DNA of 64,000 nt, from positions 18,049,572-18,113,571 of the forward strand of contig JANCRA010000009.1 in NCBI GenBank assembly GCA_024362935.1, read 5' to 3'. The position numbers were made by a program, and so were the translations under genes. This DNA comes from Setophaga petechia (Eukaryota > Chordata > Aves > Passeriformes > Parulidae). The number at the start of each line of letters is the position of its first letter. The stretch's first letter is position 1. Below the pieces are notes generated by a model. The model did no database searches. It saw only the letters and a list, made by a program, of their open reading frames with translations, and was not told the DNA's origin. Positions 52,901 to 64,000 of the stretch are shown here, piece after piece.

Positions 52901-55324
52901 AGACACTCTTCCCACTGCTGCAGAGAGCTAGAGGTGTAGGTTAGGGCAACCTTCCAGAGGTGTATAGCTGTGCCTTCAAGATAAGCAGAGGAAGAGCATT
53001 CTCAAGGATAGCACATTTCTCCTCCTTCTTTCTCCCCCTCAAGCTAAGTTGCTGGGGTGTTTTAGATTAAATGTGTTAATTAGGAAACTATTTAGTTTAC
53101 GAGGTCTTCTGCTTTTTCATTCCCGTGGGCACTGTAAACACACTGAGTTTTGGAGTAAGTGATATACAGTGTCTCAGAACGAGAGGCAGGCAGAGGCACA
53201 GGCAAGTGCAAGGAATTAATAGAGTTGGTAGTTTACAAGACCTGAGGCAAAGTGATTTTCAGAAGAGTGAGGCGGCAGTTTTGTGTCAAATAGCAAATTT
53301 GCTAAGAATTGCAATTTATGACCATCCATAAGCTATTTTTAAGTCAGGTCAGTTCTCAGAAGAGACAGGAGTAGAAGGTACAACTGAGTAACATAAAATG
53401 CAAGCAAACATAAAATGCAAAATTCAAGTGCAAAACCAACTGGGTTTAATTCCATCTCAGAAAAAAAAAATTGTAAGACCAAACTGTCACTGTAAGTGTA
53501 CTTAATAAAATAGAAGTATAAACCTCTGAAAAATTGTTTGGTGACCTACCTGTTAAGATGTTCATATTACCAAAAGAAAGGTCACAGAATGTCTCCAAGG
53601 ACTGAGCTAAAGCATTATGGATAATTATAATGTTTTGATCTGAGTCAGTTCTTTGAAAATGTGAAGGACACTAGGACTCACAAAAGGGGAGTAAAAGGTT
53701 ACACTGCAATCAGAGAAATAGTAGAGCTAAAGATGCTTCCACAAGCTTCTTCCACTGCAAACTTGAGGTAAGAAGCAGATCTACTGTGGAACAAACCAAT
53801 ACAGGGGAAAATCATGCTCAGAGTAAAAATGAAATATTTTCCTTTGGAAAATGAAAAAGATGAGTCTAATCAGCATGTATGTGATCTCGTGGTAATAAGC
53901 AAAGCAGGCTTCAAATCTCCTGGGAATATCCCAGGCAAAATTCTGCACCATGAAAACTTCACTGCTTGTTCTTACAATTCTTTGGGGTGAGAAAATTCCT
54001 GTAACAGATCCTTTCTCGAGGAAGACATGGAGGAACAGGAGCATGAGATAAAACAATTGGTAATGTCTCCCAAAAGAAAAAAACCCCAGAAATTATTAGA
54101 GTGACAACAGAGTGACATTTCTAAGAAAAATATTCAGATCAAGGCATCCTGCACAAACCCAAAAACTTTTCCACCTTGCTTGGAAAATCAGTTGACTGTG
54201 AGCAAAGTGAAAGGAAAGAAGCTGGAGAAAATTAGTTTAGGTGCTATTTAGGAGTCTGGGAGCCACATGGGTTTAGAAGCTGTTTGGGGGGCTAGAAAAG
54301 CCTGCAAAGCAATCACTTTGCTCCCAGGGGCCATCAGAACTGGCAGGACACCACCCACACCAGCACAAGCATTAGGTGATGATGCTGTTCTGTGCCCGTG
54401 CTTACGTGGAATGCTTAATTCAGCTGAGAGAGGGAATTCCACCTAATGAACATACAGCTCATGACTAAGGTCCACTGCCCTGAGCAGGAACACTCCAGCT
54501 GGTATCTGCAGACTTCTGCTGGTTGCAGGACTACTGTGTTTTATTTGCACACAGAGGAAGAGTGTAAAAATGTAGGTAAGAAGCAGTTCTGGGGTGCTGA
54601 ATTTTGCTCTCTGCATTTTCCTTTCTCTGGCTAGGTCAAGCAGCTGAAAGTAGGTTGTCATGTTTGAAAATTCAAAAACTCACTTATTTACCACTCTGCT
54701 GTGCAGGTTTCTATCCCTGGTAGCAATGCCTGAGAGAAGACACTGCTGATCACAGAGTGTGATGGGCAGAAAAAAACACTATGTGAGAGGGTCAGGTTTT
54801 CCATGGGAGATATTTCATATAATTCTGAGATAGATTTCACCTTGTGAGCCTCTTCCTAAGAGATCATTTTATACATATAAGAGAACACAAATTCTTCTAG
54901 TTTCTCTTGTATGTATGAGGTGCCCTGTAAAATAAATGTCTGTTACACAGCAAATTGCCTTTACTATACTGTGCACAACTATTTTTTAATCCAGTCAATT
55001 ACCTGGCTTCATGTAGAGAAAATTAGCAATAGAATAATTTCCTCTGTCTCTCATGGACAGAATTATACTGTCATTTACGTGTCAGACACCTGTGGGGTGC
55101 CCAGCAATGCTGTGAAGCCTTCAATGCCTGTCTGCTCCCAAGCTTTTTGACCCAAGCACAGAACTGCAGCCATTTTGTTAGGAATAATACACCTCCCACA
55201 TGGTCACAGCCTTCATTAATGTGTAATTTATAATGTTTCAATAAAAAATTATTAATTCTATTCTCGCTAGTCATAAAGCTTAACTGCTCAGATAGAAGGA
55301 GATTATGTCCATTAACATTTTGGC
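49941..55324. other. intergenic, no gene seen
   Basis: Unique AT-rich sequence; the only simple repeat of note is (CAG)8 at 52778-52801. A TTAATTAGG homeodomain-type word sits at 53077-53085. No gene model could be supported. Confidence 0.7.
52778..52801 (+). repeat. (CAG)8 trinucleotide repeat
   Basis: Eight uninterrupted CAG units in intergenic sequence. No long open frame crosses it, so it is not a polyglutamine tract. Confidence 0.95.
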
Positions 55325-55736
55325 ATCTCTTCTTGGGGAAAGGGTGAGAGAATTGGGATTGTTCAGCCTGGAGAAGAGAAGGCTTTGGGATAGCTTGATT
55401 TGCCCTTCCAGTGCCTAAAGAGAGGCTCTTCAGTGCCTGAAGAGAAGATGGAGAGAGACTATTTCCAAGGGCCCATAGTGACAGGACAAGGAGGGTAGGT
55501 TTAGATTAGATAGTAGGAAGAAATTCTTTACTGTGAGGGTGAGGGTGGTGGGACACTGGAACAGGTTGTCCAGAGAAGCTGTGGATGCCCTGTCCCTGGA
55601 AGTGCTCAAGGCCATGCTGGATGGAGCTCTGAGCAACGTCACCTAGTGGAAGGTGTTGCTGTCCATGGCAGCGGGGTTGGAACAAGGTGATCTTTAAGGT
55701 CCCTTCCAATGCAAGCTATGCTATGATTCTATTAAA
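55325..55736 (+). mobile_element. 5'-truncated CR1 LINE, 3' end
   Basis: The sequence contains the hallmark CR1 3'-region words in order: GGGATTGTTCAGCCTGGAGA, AGTGACAGGACAAGGA, TTAGATTAGATAGTAGGAAG, AAATTCTTTACTGTGAGGGT, ACTGGAACAGGTTGTCCAGA, GTGGATGCCCTGTCCCTGGA and AAGGTCCCTTCCAATG, ending in CTATGATTCTATT. About 410 bp of the 3' end (end of ORF2 plus 3'UTR) remain, the usual result of 5'-truncated CR1 insertion. Divergence looks moderate. A small internal duplication (AGTGCCTAAAGAG / AGTGCCTGAAGAG) sits near 55410-55445. Minus-strand open frames across it are artefacts. Confidence 0.93.
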
Positions 55737-56931
55737 TAAAAACTCTGAAGGGCAGCACCAGAGGGCTACTAGACATCAAACAAATCCATATGAAGCAAAT
55801 GTCATCAGCAAGATACTGAAAAAGACAATATAAGCCGATCAAAATGAGATTTGCAGATAAGCAGTGTGATAATGTGATCAGATGCACAAAATACCGAGGA
55901 TTTTATGGGTTTTGCCTTGAATTTTTCTGAGAAAATCAGTCAGCAAGAAAATCAGTTTTCTTATGCTTTAAAACCTGTATTTTTGCGGCCACCAAGTTCA
56001 AACCCCACTTAACTCTGAGATTTCCTCAGATGAGGATAATATATGTCACTCAGCCAAATTTCTAAGAAAAAAATCTTAGCTTTATCCCCAAAGTGAGCAG
56101 TTTAGAGCAAGTCCTCTCCAGGAGTTAACACATACTGGAGGTGCCTCTGCAGCCTGAGCCAGGTCTGTGCAAGGGCTGCCTGCTCTTGGAGTTCTGGTGT
56201 GCTTACAGTGGCAAACATACACATTCCAGGAGAGGGAGATGACTGAATCAAGTGACAGGGATGCAGAAAGAGGTACATTAATCTTCAGTCTAGGGAAAAT
56301 CACAGACCATTGTTCCCAGAAATGGAAGAGCTTTTAGAAGTTTCTCAGCACTGAAGGCAATGATAATTACGTTCCTACCTCCAGCATGGCTTGAAAAGGG
56401 ACTGATTCTCTGCTGTACTGCCTTGGGGTAATATAACAAGAGCAAATAAACTTGAAGAATTCTGGTTTTCCTTTTTAGCATGCACCACACACACTGTCTG
56501 CTCAGGACTCATAGTGGAAGGTCTGCTGACTGACTCAGGAATCAGTGTTTTGTCTCCATAAAATATCCATGGCAAGTAAATATCACTGTCCATGTGCAGC
56601 AGATGTGCAATGTGAAGGCTGGCATAGTCCCACTGTAGTCAGCAAGGCTGGAGAAGGAAAGCAGAAACCCTCTCGAGCCAGGCCAAGCTGGGGACTGCTG
56701 CCTGGTGCTGGGGACAGATGTTCCCTCCCACTCCAGCCAGGCTGTCCCCAGCCCTTTCCCTTACCTGGCCACTGCTGTGGGAGCTGCACATTTCCACCTT
56801 GGCTCTGACAGATTGATGGCTGCTTGCTTTGGATCAGCAGGTCTGGCAGAAGCAGACCTTAAGCAAAACTTAAGAGTTTGCAAAGGAGAAAAAACAAACA
56901 GAAAAACTGCTTTGCAAATTTCCCACAATAA
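55737..56931. other. intergenic, no gene seen
   Basis: Unique sequence between the CR1 insert and the pyrimidine tract. The 56600-56830 part is GC-richer, and its open frames on both strands simply extend into the repeat. Confidence 0.7.
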
Positions 56932-57440
<509 letters not shown>

Positions 57441-59714
57441 GTTCTTGGCACATTTCACCCCTGTAACCTTTAATATTTTTAAACCCCAGAGCTTTTACAA
57501 TTTCACTGCACACACCAACACTTAGCTTCTTCTCCCAAATAAACAGATTTATGATGAAACACAGCAGCTGTTAAAATGTTATGCACAATTAGTAATACTG
57601 GAAGCTTGTTTTCCACCATATTTCAAATCAATTGAGATACAGGGCAGGGCAGATTTCTAGGTTGTTAATAGCCTAGCTGCAGCACAAGGGGAAAAAATGT
57701 TATGATTGCTTCAGGTAGATTTCTTTTTTTTAATTTGATTTTGTAGTCTGATTATCAGTGAAAATAAGATGTGTGCTCTATGGTCTCTGTAACCTAATGC
57801 CATTAAATAAAGCACTGAAGCATGTTTTCATTATAAACTACTTTCAGCTCTGGTCAGCTCTAGCTTGAAAATCACACCGAAAGTGAACTGAATGCCAGAA
57901 AAACAACAAAAGGATTAGAGTTAAGGAAAGGTTTTAAGACTTTTTAATTTCTCTTGGGGAGAGATTAATAGTATCAGGACCTTCTGGACAGTGCTTCTGC
58001 TAGAGGCAACACATGGGAAGAGGCACTGCTGGTGGGCAGCCCACAGGCCACTTAGGATTTATTGCATAGGTCAAATCAAACTGTAAACACCAGGAGACTA
58101 ATAGGGAGACAGCTTGGCTCTGTGCAGCACTGGTGCCTTGGTGTTGATTAGATTAATTCCTAAGTATTTGGGCTGCTGTTTTGAACCAGTTTTTTTCCTA
58201 AGGTGGAAACCTGAAGAAAAAATTTTGAACACAGGGAAAAGGCATATGTACCAAAGCAAAAGAGGTGGTCACAAGGTGTAAGCAGAGTGCAGATACAGAG
58301 GCTGCAGCCTCCCTCATTCTATATAATCAGGCAAGGGACTGTGTCCCAGAGCTGGAGCACTGCTGACAACCAGCAGGATCCTTCTCCCCACCACACAGCT
58401 GGCAGACATCCCCACCACACCTCCCAGGGGACACAGCAAGCTGAGCCATGGCCTGGGCTAGGGAGCTCTAATGCACACACCTTATTGGGGGGGGGAACAG
58501 TTTAAAGCTAGAAAACAAAGTCCCTTGGTGTAGCAGACATCCACCCAAAGTATGAAGCATTTTTTGGCAGTAAATATTTTCATGATGTTTCAACTGGTGC
58601 CGAAATTGGAAGGAACTGGCATTGCGTGAGGGTGCTTAGATATGGATGACAACTAGCAGGGGTTTCTGGGGTTTCTGGGGTTTCTGCTAGCCAGGAAAAA
58701 TCCCTGGAATCTCCATCATCACCAGCACTTGAAGGTAGCCACCAGGGCACTACACTGCCACAAGGCCATGCTGTTTAGGAGCATCTCTCACATTTCCCCA
58801 TTTCTGTTTAATACCACAGCAAAGAGGATTGACAGAGATGTGAAACATCTATACAGCTCCCCAGCCCAAATGCATCACTGCTTCACTGAGCAGCAGGGCT
58901 GACCAGTGCCCAGGGAAGGGGCCAAATTCAGACAAAGCCAGATGCAAAGCTCTGATGGAACACCCAAACCTTGTACTTGAGAACATCAAATTAAAAGTTC
59001 AATCTTCTTTCTAAGCTTTCCTCCCAGTGCCTCTCTGGAAAAGCTCTCAGTCCATTGACAACTGTCACTTAATTTACTTCAGTAATTGCATTGCTGTTCA
59101 TTTCCAGCATTTGCAGCTTCTTGTGGCTATTGTTTGCTGCTGGCTTCACAGATTTTTTTTTCTCCCATTCATCTTTTTTCCCTAGTTCCACTTCACAGTT
59201 GCAGTCTGGCAGGACTTGTCTTTTCCAGACTCTGCCTTCACTCCCATATTGTTCTTTATTATTTTCCACCATCACAAATCCTGCATTTGCATCTTGCAGG
59301 CCATGAGATTGTTATGGATAACTGGCTTTGCTGCTCCACAGGCAGAACTTCATTTAACTACTCTTTCCTCCTTTTGTTCTGCCATGCAGATGAGGTGGTT
59401 TTTAAGACTGTCCTTCTAGACTTTATGACTCTGCATAAGAAAACTCAAGTTTGAGTTTAGGATTACCGTGGTGATGGCTTTTTTACTAACCCATTTGGAT
59501 TCAGGTTATCCTGGCAATTTTTGGCACATTTTAGTAAATCTATGCTGATGTTAATTCCTGTTTTGCTGGGATATGTTTGGAAGTACAGCATCCATGGGGA
59601 AATAGGGAAAATAATGTCCTTTTGTAGCAGCAAAAAATGCAGACTAGGATCTAGTTTTTAACAAATATGTTGCAGGGTGATTGAGCCATGGAGGCAGAAG
59701 TTCTGAGCTGAGTT
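57441..59714. other. intergenic, no gene seen
   Basis: Unique sequence with a G9 run at 58487-58495 and the three-copy repeat at 58659-58686. Overlapping plus-strand frames at 59086-59454 have Leu/Ser/Phe-rich translations typical of pyrimidine-rich noncoding DNA. Confidence 0.65.
58659..58686 (+). repeat. short tandem repeat (GGGGTTTCT-like, three copies)
   Basis: Three copies of GGGTTTCTG in tandem (GGGGTTTCT then GGGGTTTCT then GGGGTTTCT). It is too short to be a satellite. Confidence 0.8.
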
Positions 59715-60544
59715 GTGACACACATTGTATGGACAAGATTTTTCTCTTTATATCCTAAATATTGCACTTCAAATAGAGATGGTGCTGGCAGGATTATGAT
59801 CTGGACTGTTAGCATTTTCACACAGAAAACACCAGTATTATCACACTTCATATCACCTGATTTTTTCTTTACTGTGCCTCTCTTATATTCTGACAGCAGC
59901 AGGCCAAACATTTTAACATCCTCCTATTCAGTCAGCTGGGTTCATTTTACAGGAGGATTGGTTGATGCACTCTACAACTTTACACCAAAGATGTGTAGAA
60001 GCTCTAGCTACATGATGCCCAGACTGAGGCCAGAAATAATTTGTCAGCTCTTTTATGCAGCACTTTTGTGGGTACATGGAAATTCCCAGCTGATCCTCTG
60101 CTGTCTTATCCCTTATCTCACCTGTGCCTGTCCCATTCCCCCTTGGTCACACCCATCTCTGGAAAGCAATGGTCCAAGGAATGAGAGTATCACACTGTGC
60201 ATCAGATTTAATGCCCCCATACAGGTGACTTACATTTGCATCTCCTCACATTATCTGAAACTGGTCTCAGGTGCCTGTTTCCCTCTGGCTTGTGCACCTT
60301 CTCCTCTATCCACTGCTGATAAAGCCAGCAAGTTTCCCCTCCTTACGCTGTGCCAGATGCAGTCACAGTTTACAAGCCTGCATTTACTCCAGAACAAAAA
60401 GACACTGTGGAATATTTTGAATTAGACACAAATATGCCTTTTCCTGGATGTTATTATCACCCTGAAGATATTTATTTTTGCCAATTACCTTTGCGCATTT
60501 TGCCCTTTGACTTAGGATGGTGGGGAAAAAATCCTCTGGGGTGA
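59715..60544 (+). other. unexplained pair of overlapping open frames, gene status doubtful
   Basis: A 236-codon frame (59715-60425) is followed in another frame by 60350-60544 (64 codons), whose translation (for example FTPEQKDTVEYFELD and CYYHPEDIYF) is unusually acidic and polar for random AT-rich DNA. I recognise neither product. No promoter, Kozak-optimal start, splice pattern or poly(A) signal ties them together. They could be chance frames, a decayed coding copy, or part of an unannotated exon. Confidence 0.15.
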
Positions 60545-60559
60545 AATGAAAATAAATTG

Positions 60560-61020
60560 AAATAGTTTACAGATTTTTCTTTAACAGAATCTTAACAAGA
60601 TCTTGCTTTACAAAATTTCTAAAGAGTCTTTCCATTATTTTATAATTGCAATTATAGTATGGGGATTGATTAGTTGTAGAAAAATAATTATACACCCAAT
60701 TAAAGCAAATTGAAATAGACTCAAAATGTTGGCACCTATTCCTGCTGTCTCCAGTTGTAAGAATTAATTTGACCAGGATGATTATATTACAAAAATGCTT
60801 GACTTTAGATTAAAAAACCATGTAATTCATTGTCTGGCATGGCAACAATGAATTTGCTTGAAAGACTTAATTGTGAGGCAGTGCTGACTGGGCGAAATAT
60901 GATATCTGATTGCAAAAATCAATAGTTAAAAATAAAACAGAATTGATAAATCCTCAGAAAGATCATTTGGCCCATTTGCATAACGCGAAGATCTGCTGCT
61001 TAAATCTAGCAAGCAAGGCT
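60560..61020. promoter_or_regulatory. candidate conserved noncoding element (enhancer-like)
   Basis: An AT-rich stretch of complex (non-repetitive) sequence dense in homeodomain cores (ATTA/TAAT). It has an octamer-like CATTTGCATAA at about 60975, an RFX half-site-like CATGGCAAC at about 60838-60846, and no repeat signature. Such composition is typical of deeply conserved enhancers in deserts around neuronal genes. Conservation itself cannot be seen from one sequence. Confidence 0.25.
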
Positions 61021-64000
61021 GGACCTCAGGATGAAGCACACTTCTCTTCAGACCCTCGAACAGGAAATCTCTATTAAAGGCATTGGCTCCCTAACAGAGC
61101 AGTAGTTTTATGCAGGTGTGGCTCAGGGCTGGCACAAGAGATGTTCAGTGCATTATAATTTGAACAGGAAATGTGTGGTCTGATCAAAGTGTGTGGGAAT
61201 TAAAGAGAAAGATGCCAGAGAAATGTCAGTCAGACAATACATCCCCAATTCCAGACTGCAGGAGTACAGTGTCTTAAATAGTAGCCCCTCTGACTGTGCC
61301 AAGAACCTTCTATCAGTTGTGTGCCAGACCAAAGGACAGGAAAAGCACAAAGGTCAAATCCTTAACCCTCTTCCTTCTGGTTCTTGCCTTCAGCCATTGT
61401 AAAGTGTGATTCAATGTCATTGATATACCCCATTGCAGATCACACTGGTGCCGGGGGACAGAGCACCCTGGGCGCAGCTTTCCCGTCCTGCTGACACCCA
61501 GAAGCCACACAGGTGTCTCTGAACTGCATAAGGTAAGTGACTAATACCCATTTCAGAGCTGGTATCTTCCAAAAGAAATCAGCATAAACCCCACCACTGC
61601 AGTGCAGTCTACACTCTGACTGCAAGGCAGAAACAGCTTAAAATAAAGCAGTGGAGTAATATGCAGAGCTTGCCTGATGCAAACACCAGCAGTGGGCTTC
61701 ACATGGAGAACCTAAACCCTTTCTCTCCTGCACAGAACCATGTGGCAGCTGAAGCAGCTTTTTCCCCTTCCACCTTGCCATTTGCTAGCAAACACCACTA
61801 TTTGCTCCCACTCTTATCTTAATAAAAAAATTAAGAATAAGGTCCCAGCTGCTACTTTTCTTTCACACCTCCAACCCTCCTTCCAAATAAGTATATACAC
61901 ACTCGAATCAAGGTTCCCTTTCTGTTAAACACCTTGGTAGAACTTAAAATACTCTCTTAGGAATATCACTCTGCTTTACATTCCTCTCCTTCCATTATCA
62001 GATACAGAATCACGTGGCAGCTCTGCTACATGTTCCAGTTCAATACATTTTGAAGGACTTTGAGAGTAATGGGTGATTTGGCCCCAATAACCTAACTAAA
62101 GTACAGATGCATAAACAACAGCAGTGACCAAAGCACCAACAAAAGAAGTGTATAATCACTACTTTCTACATTAAAACTAAATGTTATTTCAGCTGTGGTT
62201 TATCAGCAATTAAAATAAATGATTAGAGAAATTAAAGAAGTATTCAAAGCTCCAATGTGTTGGCAGACTGATTGAATTATTTTATTAGTTCATCACAAGC
62301 ATGGCAAATAATACCTGCAAATTAGAGCTACTCTGGATTGCAAGGTGCCAGCAGAAAAAAAAATGCAGGGATACATTATGCTATTAAATGTCAAGGAGAA
62401 TATTAAAAAAATGTTTAATTTGTTGAATAACTGTATTTGCTGAAGGGCATCAACATGATAACATTAGCACTTTACACAAAATTCGTCCTGCAATATAGTA
62501 GCTTTACCTCTAAAGCCTATTATAGCTCTATTCCCTAGGGCAGAGGCTGTAGAACTGCCATTTAATTGCCAGGGTTATAAATTAAAGGAGTGCTTGAGTC
62601 AGATGTCATCCAGAGCTCACAGACCGAGCAGAGTGGGCAGGAGATGCTGACAAGAAGCTTCCCAGTGGCTCTTCCAGCACTCTGAACATAATTAATTCTG
62701 CTGATCTTTTATGTGCATCTGCATTTGCATTGTATTTAAATTAAATACAGCTGTGTGCACTGAGCTGGGCAAAGCCTGGATAGCTAGGAAATTAAAGCAT
62801 GAAAGAAAAAGCAGCAATTTTTGTTTTTTGCTATTGTTTAGCACATTACAGGGGAAATGTAAGTCTAACAGCTTACAGAGTGCTACAATTCCCCCAGGTG
62901 TTAAGAGTTATGTTACAACCCAAAGCAGGGAATCATTTCTAGGAAATATATGAAGACAGGATTGCCTAGTACATGGAAGTCAAAATCCTAATTGGCAGAA
63001 GCAAAATAGATCAAATTCCCTACTAATGACAGAACTCATCCTGGAATGTCAGCTCTGTGTCTTGTATCTACAGGCAGGGAATAGTGACAAGCATTGGTTA
63101 AAGCCCATCAAATTCACCCACAGGAAACAGTTTATTCATATTCAGCTGCCTGTTCCTATGATTTAAGCTGTTTGCTTGCATTTTTTTTCTATCAAAAAAT
63201 AAAGGATAAAAAGAGCACAGTATAGTCACCAGAGCCCCAGTTTTGTATTTACAGGTTACATTCAGAGAGGCAGTGTTAATAAACACAGCATTTCCACAGC
63301 AGATGTCACCTCACCTTTCCCTTTTTACCTACACTCTTGTTATAACATGAGCATTTCTCCTTCTTTTTCCTAAAAGAAATAGTGTTTTAATCTAACAAAG
63401 TGCTCAAATGGCAAGGTTAAGGATGGAAGTCAAGGTTTGTCAGTGGTGAGTGTTGAATGAGGCATCTGATTACAAGGCCATTTGTTTCATTATGAAATCA
63501 AATGCTATAACAGCACCTAAGTCTGGAACCCAGGACATCTACCATTCATTTATTTCCATTTGTTTCCACACACTTCCATGTGTGTTGGGGGCTAATGGCA
63601 CAGTTGACCAGAGGAGCTCTGTTCCAGCAAGGCTGAAGGTTCCCTCAGAGCTGATTATTTTATGCCGAGTGCAACACCAGTGGGAGCAATTTGCCATATC
63701 TTTCCCAATGTGATTATTAAAATTTTATTTCTGAGAGTCGAATACAAGATTTAAGAGCTTCCTTCCATTCAAGTTCACCTAGGCCACTTGCAGAAAACAG
63801 CCATAAATCAATATTTTTTTTTAAATCTGAATCATTCTGATGAGCAGTGACAAATTATATGGAAACATTTGAAATTCCGTATAGCTGGGGGAAAGCTGCC
63901 TCCACTTGCTACTAGGTTTGTGGGAATTGGATGCAAAATAAAAACTGAACATGCATAGATTAACATGGTCACAAACATAAAAACTATAATATATTTTAAA
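61021..64000. other. intergenic, no gene seen; possible regulatory sequence
   Basis: Unique AT-rich sequence to the window end. The 62160-62420 and 62540-62770 stretches are complex, rich in ATTA/TAAAT words and free of repeats, so they could be conserved noncoding elements like 60560-61020. No coding frame longer than about 90 codons and no RNA gene is visible. Confidence 0.55.

Noticed and set aside
55430..55709. Minus-strand frames in the CR1 copy
   Set aside because: Antisense of a LINE 3' end with no independent coding evidence.

Overview
The window reads as vertebrate nuclear DNA, most likely from a bird. Evidence for this is the AT-rich, gene-poor background, a CR1 retrotransposon 3' end with its ATTCTATG-type tail, a few smaller CR1 pieces, very old MIR/CORE-SINE and CR1/L3 relics, and a single CpG-island promoter. 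There are no bacterial-style operons, no tRNA or rRNA genes, no CRISPR array and no intact virus.

One real protein-coding gene is supported: an ortholog of human C11orf87, a small neuronal single-pass membrane protein, on the minus strand at 30803-31279 (158 aa, whole coding region in one exon). Its promoter side is a dense CpG island (about 31360-32330). Inside the island are a consensus splice donor at 31768/31767, a plausible 5'UTR exon, and a perfect palindromic CRE (TGACGTCA, 31883-31890). The 3'UTR runs leftwards. A good proximal poly(A) signal lies at 28902-28907, and tandem AATAAA motifs at 25583-25592 are a candidate distal end. Three UGUAAAUA Pumilio-type octamers lie in the interval, one of them 41 nt after the stop codon.

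The rest is intergenic desert. On the left (1-25.5 kb) there is a CR1/L3 reverse-transcriptase relic in antisense (3880-4800), two MIR relics and CR1 scraps. On the right (32.4-64 kb) there are two MIR relics, a 5'-truncated CR1 (55325-55736), a (GGAAG)n purine tract of about 265 bp (39048-39312), and a 509-bp uninterrupted pyrimidine tract made of (CTTT)n then (CCTT)n (56932-57440). Several AT-rich segments with homeodomain or octamer-like words (notably 60560-61020) look like candidate conserved regulatory elements, which fits a developmental or neuronal gene isolated in a desert.

I found no new multi-gene system. The items most worth a second look are the C11orf87 promoter and 3'UTR architecture, the long polypurine/polypyrimidine tracts, and an unexplained 236-codon open frame at 59715-60425. 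Family identifications are from memory of sequence motifs; no database search was possible.
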